Under the pieces are notes generated by a model. That model was not told the origin of the DNA and did no database searches. It saw only the letters and a program-made list of their open reading frames with translations. Positions 59,660-64,000 of a stretch of 64,000 nt of DNA are shown in pieces. Numbering within the stretch: the first letter of the stretch is position 1; every line of letters starts with the position of its first letter. Source of the DNA: Anaeramoeba flamelloides (Eukaryota > Metamonada > Anaeramoebidae); NCBI GenBank assembly GCA_027625915.1, contig JANTQA010000023.1:18166001-18230000 (forward strand), given 5' to 3'. Made by a program: the position numbers and the translations under genes.

Positions 59660-61459
59660 ATGGTTGAAATTACATCTGAAAAAAACACACCACTCTTGGA
59701 GGAATTTACAGATGAGGAAATAGTCTTTTTTAAAGAACAAAAAGAAACAACAAAAACAAAAACAAGAAAGAACAAAAATTATGATAAAAACAATCAGAAA
59801 GTAAGCCCACACAATAATTTTTTACACAAGTGCACTAATTCAATTGTCAAATTGTTTAAAATCAACGAAAAGGGCTCAACGATTTTATGTGAATTGGTTG
59901 GTGGTGTTTTAATGTTTTTGTGTTCGATATATTCTTTAAGGTTAACGCCAATTGAATTAAAGACGATTGGGATTGACCAAAGATTAGGCGTCACAATAAA
60001 TTCTTTAATTTCTGCATGTGCGACCATTTCCATGTCTGTTGTCAACATCCCTTTAGTCTTGTCCAATTCGATGTCTGGCACAAAGTTTTTATCAAGGTTG
60101 CTGGTCAAGCAATACAAGTACAGCCACTCTACAGGCTGCAGCTTAATGATCTTTTCGTCACTTTTGTCACTTCCATTCACGTTTTTCTTAAGGAAAAGCT
60201 TTATGGGCGCTATACCTGCCAAATTCCGAATTGGGATTGGGTTTGGTGTTGGCATGCTAATAGGCAAAATCTCTTTTCAATACATGCTAGGATCTGGCGA
60301 CGTGGATTATCGTTTCGGTACAAAAACTAGCAATTGGGAAATAATCATTTCTGCGCTTATCTCTGTGTGTGCCCTGCTTTCAATTGTTTATTTGTTATTG
60401 AGGTGGAGAAATAGGTTTACTCATTCCAAAAGTCATCACCAGAAGAAAGATTTCAAAAATAAACATGATTCGTCTTTATCCACATCGTCTTCAAATCCAG
60501 GAATTGACATAAATAGTGGCAACAGTAGTGGTAGTAGTGGTGGTGGTGGCGGTAGTGATCAGAATAATAATAGCAATTCCAATCGGGAAAAAAAGGAAAA
60601 ATTCAAAATGAAAAAGAACAGAAAAACCTTTTTTTCTTTTTCAAAATCAAATTTTTTAAATAGCGCCACTGGAAGAGTTATTTCGTATGCACTCCCAACA
60701 TTTGTTACAATGGTTATTCTTATAATCATAAGATTTTCAAAAAATAATTTAAAAATAAGGAGATATGAATTCCCTACTTTTTCAAAAGCAAATTTTTCCA
60801 AAGATATAAGCAAAATGTCTTCAAGTACTTGGTATTTAATCCCATTCATTTCAGCTAATCAATTTGTTGATACGGTTTCCACTTTATTGATTATTTTTCA
60901 AATGTCGTTTTTAGAAAAAATTGAATATGATCAAAAGAAATTTGTACAAATCACCACAATGGGAAAAATATCCAAATTTCAAATCGTAATCTTTGGATCA
61001 ATCTTTTGGAGTATAATTAGCGGTGTGTTCGGTTCAACAATAGTGATACCTTTAATGGAATCTATAACCGGGCTTGTGGTTGGCTGCAGAACTGGGTTGT
61101 CGACTTTAGTTTGCGGTATTTGCTTTTTGATTGTCTTTTTTTGCCCCCCGATTATAGATATAATACAGGCAGTAAGCACAGCTCCTTTGTTGTTACTAAC
61201 ATGTGTTTTAACAATGTCTATGATAAAAAATCTACGGTATCAAAATATACAAGAAGTAATTCCTTACGTTGCAACACTATTAGCAATCCCATTAACAAAC
61301 TCCATCACCTTTGGTACAATCTATGGTTATTCCTTTTGGTTTTTGTTTGTTTTGTTTGCACCTCAAAAGGGTTATAAAAACATTAAGAAATCAATGATCT
61401 CTATTTTTGTTTTTTCATTAATAACAATAATCTTACAATATCTTTCAATCAATAATTAA
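59660..61459 (+). CDS. AzgA/NCS2-like purine (xanthine/uracil/guanine-type) permease
   Basis: Single coding exon of 600 codons, 599 residues. The first ATG in frame is 59660; eight codons upstream in the same frame lack an ATG. A polar cytosolic N terminus of about 70 residues is followed by the first membrane segment at about 76-93 (ELVGGVLMFLCSIYSL), in the place of the AzgA segment that starts the transport core. Further AzgA-like landmarks are IPAKFRIGIGFGVGML, SANQFVDTVSTLL and the GCRTGLSTLVCGI segment at about 474-486, which corresponds to the GGRTGLT motif of AzgA proteins; then IPLTNSITFGTIYG near the C terminus. A Ser/Gly/Asn-rich loop at about 268-314 is longer than usual for the family. 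Likely role: proton-coupled uptake of a purine base across a membrane. The second Gly of the GGRTG motif is Cys here, so the substrate may differ. Confidence 0.8.
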   Translation: MVEITSEKNTPLLEEFTDEEIVFFKEQKETTKTKTRKNKNYDKNNQKVSPHNNFLHKCTNSIVKLFKINEKGSTILCELVGGVLMFLCSIYSLRLTPIELKTIGIDQRLGVTINSLISACATISMSVVNIPLVLSNSMSGTKFLSRLLVKQYKYSHSTGCSLMIFSSLLSLPFTFFLRKSFMGAIPAKFRIGIGFGVGMLIGKISFQYMLGSGDVDYRFGTKTSNWEIIISALISVCALLSIVYLLLRWRNRFTHSKSHHQKKDFKNKHDSSLSTSSSNPGIDINSGNSSGSSGGGGGSDQNNNSNSNREKKEKFKMKKNRKTFFSFSKSNFLNSATGRVISYALPTFVTMVILIIIRFSKNNLKIRRYEFPTFSKANFSKDISKMSSSTWYLIPFISANQFVDTVSTLLIIFQMSFLEKIEYDQKKFVQITTMGKISKFQIVIFGSIFWSIISGVFGSTIVIPLMESITGLVVGCRTGLSTLVCGICFLIVFFCPPIIDIIQAVSTAPLLLLTCVLTMSMIKNLRYQNIQEVIPYVATLLAIPLTNSITFGTIYGYSFWFLFVLFAPQKGYKNIKKSMISIFVFSLITIILQYLSINN

Positions 61460-62956
61460 TAAGCATATTTTAAGATTTTTTTTTTTTTGAATTCTTTTCA
61501 TTCTTTTTTATTGTTTTATTAATCAATTTATATCATATAACTTATTTTGTAAATCAAGTTATAAAAAAAAATTATTATTAATATTATTTCATTTTTTCCT
61601 TGAAATAACATTATTTTAGATTTTATATTTTGTATATAATTACCTTTTTTTTTTTTTAAGAGTTTTTTTTTTTTTTCCCTTTACTTTTTTTTAAATTGTT
61701 TTTTTTATTTATTTATTATTTAAGGTAAAAGTTATTAAAACCCCCTTGTTTGCCCATATTTCCAGATTTATATTTAGAAATTTCATTAGATATTCAGATA
61801 TTAATTATTTTGTATTGGATCTAGTAAATATTCCCGAAAATATTTGAAATTCAAAAATATTCAAAAATTTTTTAACAACTAAAAAAACACGTTCTGGAAT
61901 AACTTCGAGGAAACTATTGTGTCCAATTCACTCAGTTCAATGGTAAAATAAAAATTGTACTTTAAGATAAAATATTTTTTTTTTTGAATTTTCTACTTTA
62001 ACTCCCCTGAACAGTTTTTGGAACTTACCCTATATTTGAGTATGATATTATTTATTAACTGAGTATATATGTCTGGGTATTGGCATGGGTTTTGTTCGGT
62101 TACGTTAGGTTGAGATATGGATTAGATTAAACCAATTTCTTTTATAGGATGGGAAGTGAAATAAAGTCTGGCTTGGGTCACCTTGTGTAGGTTCCTGGGT
62201 TTGTAATTTATGATTAGATATTACTCGGTTATTTTTGGATTGTATTGAAGATTACAAAATTATGGGTAAGGATACACAATTAAAAATTGTATTTACAAAG
62301 AAATTTAGTCAAATTTAGTTAAAAAACCATTTAGAAATGATCAAAAATTGTACATTGATCTAAGAGACCAATTCCTTTCTCACAAAATGGGTTGAATACT
62401 ATTCCTCAAAATTTAAATTTTTTGACAATTAAATTCTCGTTACAAAAAAATTTTCTCGAAAATAAAATTCCAAATTTACAGGTAAACAGGGCATATTGGC
62501 AATATAGTGTAACTTAAACGTTATTCATAAAGTGTTTTTTAGAGGTTAAAAAATTTTTGAGTATTTTCGATTTTGAAGTATTTTAGGGAATAATTGATAA
62601 ATTCCTTTATTTTTAAAGTATTCTTTAATGAGAATGATAATTGTAAATAGACGTAATATATAATAATTGTTGTTGTATCTTCAATTTTTGTATTATTAAA
62701 TATTTTACAAAAAAAAAAAAAAATAAAATAAAATAAAAAAACTTGGCGATTGAGAATTATTAATTAAAAAAATTTATTTATACCATTTGAAAATTAGAAA
62801 CCGTCATAAATATATTATTGTTCTCAATTTAATTCTTTTAATAAAATAAAAAATAAATCAAAATAAAAAATAAAAATAATAATAAAAAAACTAAAAGATA
62901 AAAATAAAGGATAAAAAAAAAAAAATAAAAGATAAAATCAAATATAAAAATAAAAA
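61460..62956. other. intergenic DNA between two convergent genes
   Basis: 1.5 kb between the permease stop and the stop of the second RasGEF. T-rich tracts lie next to the permease. A patch at about 62040-62240 is richer in G (GGGTATTGGCATGGG, GGTTACGTTAGGTTGAG) than its surroundings but has no long frame. Simple A/T repeats precede the RasGEF stop. Confidence 0.6.
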
Positions 62957-64000
62957 TTATTTTCGATCTCTCGGTTCCACTTTCAAACTTTGTTCATATA
63001 ACTTTTCATCATCATAACTCATGGCGGTATTTTTTTCGATAAATGATTGTATTTCAGGTATTAGGGTAAAAAGATAAGGAGCTTGTTGGAATAATTGTAT
63101 TTCACGAATTACTTCTGAAGTTCTTCTTCTTTTATCAAAATTGATCAATTTTTTCCTGCCGTCTGTTGAAGACAAAAGATCTGTGTTGCCCTCGTCTACA
63201 AAAACCAAATCTGTCAAATACATACCTATATAGGGCAGCCCCGGTGGATCTATACTCGACAATTCATCTCTGATTAAACAATAACTATTCTCACGGCTCA
63301 TTAGGGCGATCAATTTTTGCCATTTTTCCTTTAAGGAATTGGAAATTTCCTTCCAGGATTTCTTCAATCTAAAAATTGCGGCATTATTGAGCCCGGCGAT
63401 TATTTCTTGCACGGCATTAAAATTACTGAATTCTTTGCATTGGAGGGCAATTTTGATAAACTTTGTGATCAGTTGTGTTCTAGCTCTCAATTTAGGATGG
63501 GAAATTATTTCGTTAGCGATCCAGCCCGACATGTTATTAAAATAATTGGTCAAATTAACGATATTGGGCGCTCTTTTTTGCTTGTCCTTTTTCGTCCAGC
63601 CCTGCTTTAAGCATTCCTTGGGCTTAATTTTCCGAAATAAATTGAATTCAATTAGCGTTATTTGCCTTGCAAATTCAATTCGATCCAATTCCATAAAGGT
63701 AAAATTATTCAAATCCTTGGGCACAATTGGCTTTGGCATTTCTAACCCCGTGTGTAAGCTGTTTCTTGATATTGTCAAATCTTGCTTTTCCATTTTTGTG
63801 AAAATGGCCTTGAGCATTTTCCCCGGCTTTGACATTTCCTCTTGCGGTAACATCACATTTTCAATAAAATGCTTAAATTGCTCGATTAATGTAGGGTCAA
63901 ACTTGAAGTCATAAAAATGGAACCTGACCCATTGATTTAAGACGCTAAAGACTTTAAACTTCATTGGCTTTAATATCTTTTCGTTATATAGATTCAAATT
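62957..64000 (-). CDS. Ras guanine nucleotide exchange factor, 5' part beyond the window
   Basis: The open frame on the minus strand reaches the right edge with no start or acceptor inside, so the gene is partial: about 347 C-terminal residues are visible. The first part resembles the end of RasGEF_N (KPMKFKVFSVLNQWVRFHFY). The catalytic domain follows: DRIEFARQITLIEFNLFRKI, WIANEIISHPKLRARTQLIT, FNAVQEIIAGLNNAAIFRLK, LPYIGMYLTDLVFVDEGNTD and INFDKRRRTSEVIREIQLFQ. The C-terminal ending LYEQSLKVEPRDRK parallels LYTLSLKVEPRK of the LisH-RasGEF in this window, so the two are paralogues, but the upstream sequence differs clearly. No intron interrupts the catalytic domain here, unlike its neighbour. 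Ras or Rap is the expected substrate class. Confidence 0.9.
   Translation of the reverse strand, partial: NLNLYNEKILKPMKFKVFSVLNQWVRFHFYDFKFDPTLIEQFKHFIENVMLPQEEMSKPGKMLKAIFTKMEKQDLTISRNSLHTGLEMPKPIVPKDLNNFTFMELDRIEFARQITLIEFNLFRKIKPKECLKQGWTKKDKQKRAPNIVNLTNYFNNMSGWIANEIISHPKLRARTQLITKFIKIALQCKEFSNFNAVQEIIAGLNNAAIFRLKKSWKEISNSLKEKWQKLIALMSRENSYCLIRDELSSIDPPGLPYIGMYLTDLVFVDEGNTDLLSSTDGRKKLINFDKRRRTSEVIREIQLFQQAPYLFTLIPEIQSFIEKNTAMSYDDEKLYEQSLKVEPRDRK

Overview
This is a window of AT-rich nuclear DNA from a eukaryote. The genes are split by GT-AG introns with strict phase agreement, there are no operons, and the non-coding DNA is packed with microsatellites and short inverted-repeat transposons. 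The gene content points to an amoeboid protist: RasGEFs (one with a LisH motif), a zizimin-type DOCK, a PAS-RGS protein, and Lys/Glu/Asn low-complexity tracts. The style of the PAS domain and the RasGEF richness remind me most of Anaeramoeba, but this is recognition from memory and not a search result.

Layout, left to right. (1) 1439-6331 (+): Hsp110-type chaperone, three exons. (2) 10211-18632 (-): WNK-type protein kinase, four exons; its kinase domain is split by a 5.7-kb intron full of nested transposon copies. (3) 24839-32772 (+): five-exon gene for a PAS - coiled coil - RGS - OsmC - OsmC protein ending in a CaaX box. (4) 37400-46245 (+): six-exon LisH-RasGEF, with a 5.1-kb intron between the LisH half and the RasGEF half. 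(5) 49404-56391 (+): giant two-exon DOCK-family GEF of 2257 residues. (6) 59660-61459 (+): AzgA/NCS2-like purine permease. (7) 62957 to the right edge (-): 3' part of a second RasGEF. For genes 1 to 5 the exon lengths I chose sum to whole codons and the splice phases agree at every junction, which is strong internal support.

Five of the seven genes belong to signalling: two Ras exchange factors, one Rho/Rac/Cdc42 exchange factor, one regulator of heterotrimeric G proteins and one osmo/chloride-type kinase. The most unusual is the PAS-RGS-tandem OsmC protein. It joins a sensor module, a G-protein shut-off module and two peroxide-reductase folds, the first of which lacks its usual peroxidatic cysteine. 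Its N terminus fits a myristoylation site and its C terminus fits a farnesylation site.

Non-coding DNA. I found at least seven dispersed repeat families by eye, several with clear terminal inverted repeats and target-site duplications (TA, TTA and TTAA types). Some are nested three deep. A striking positional pattern is that three introns in three unrelated genes carry a (CA)n(TA)n tract, in sense orientation, just upstream of the 3' splice site. I recognised no virus-like element, tRNA, rRNA or CRISPR array. Poly(A) signals and promoters cannot be told apart from background in DNA this AT-rich.
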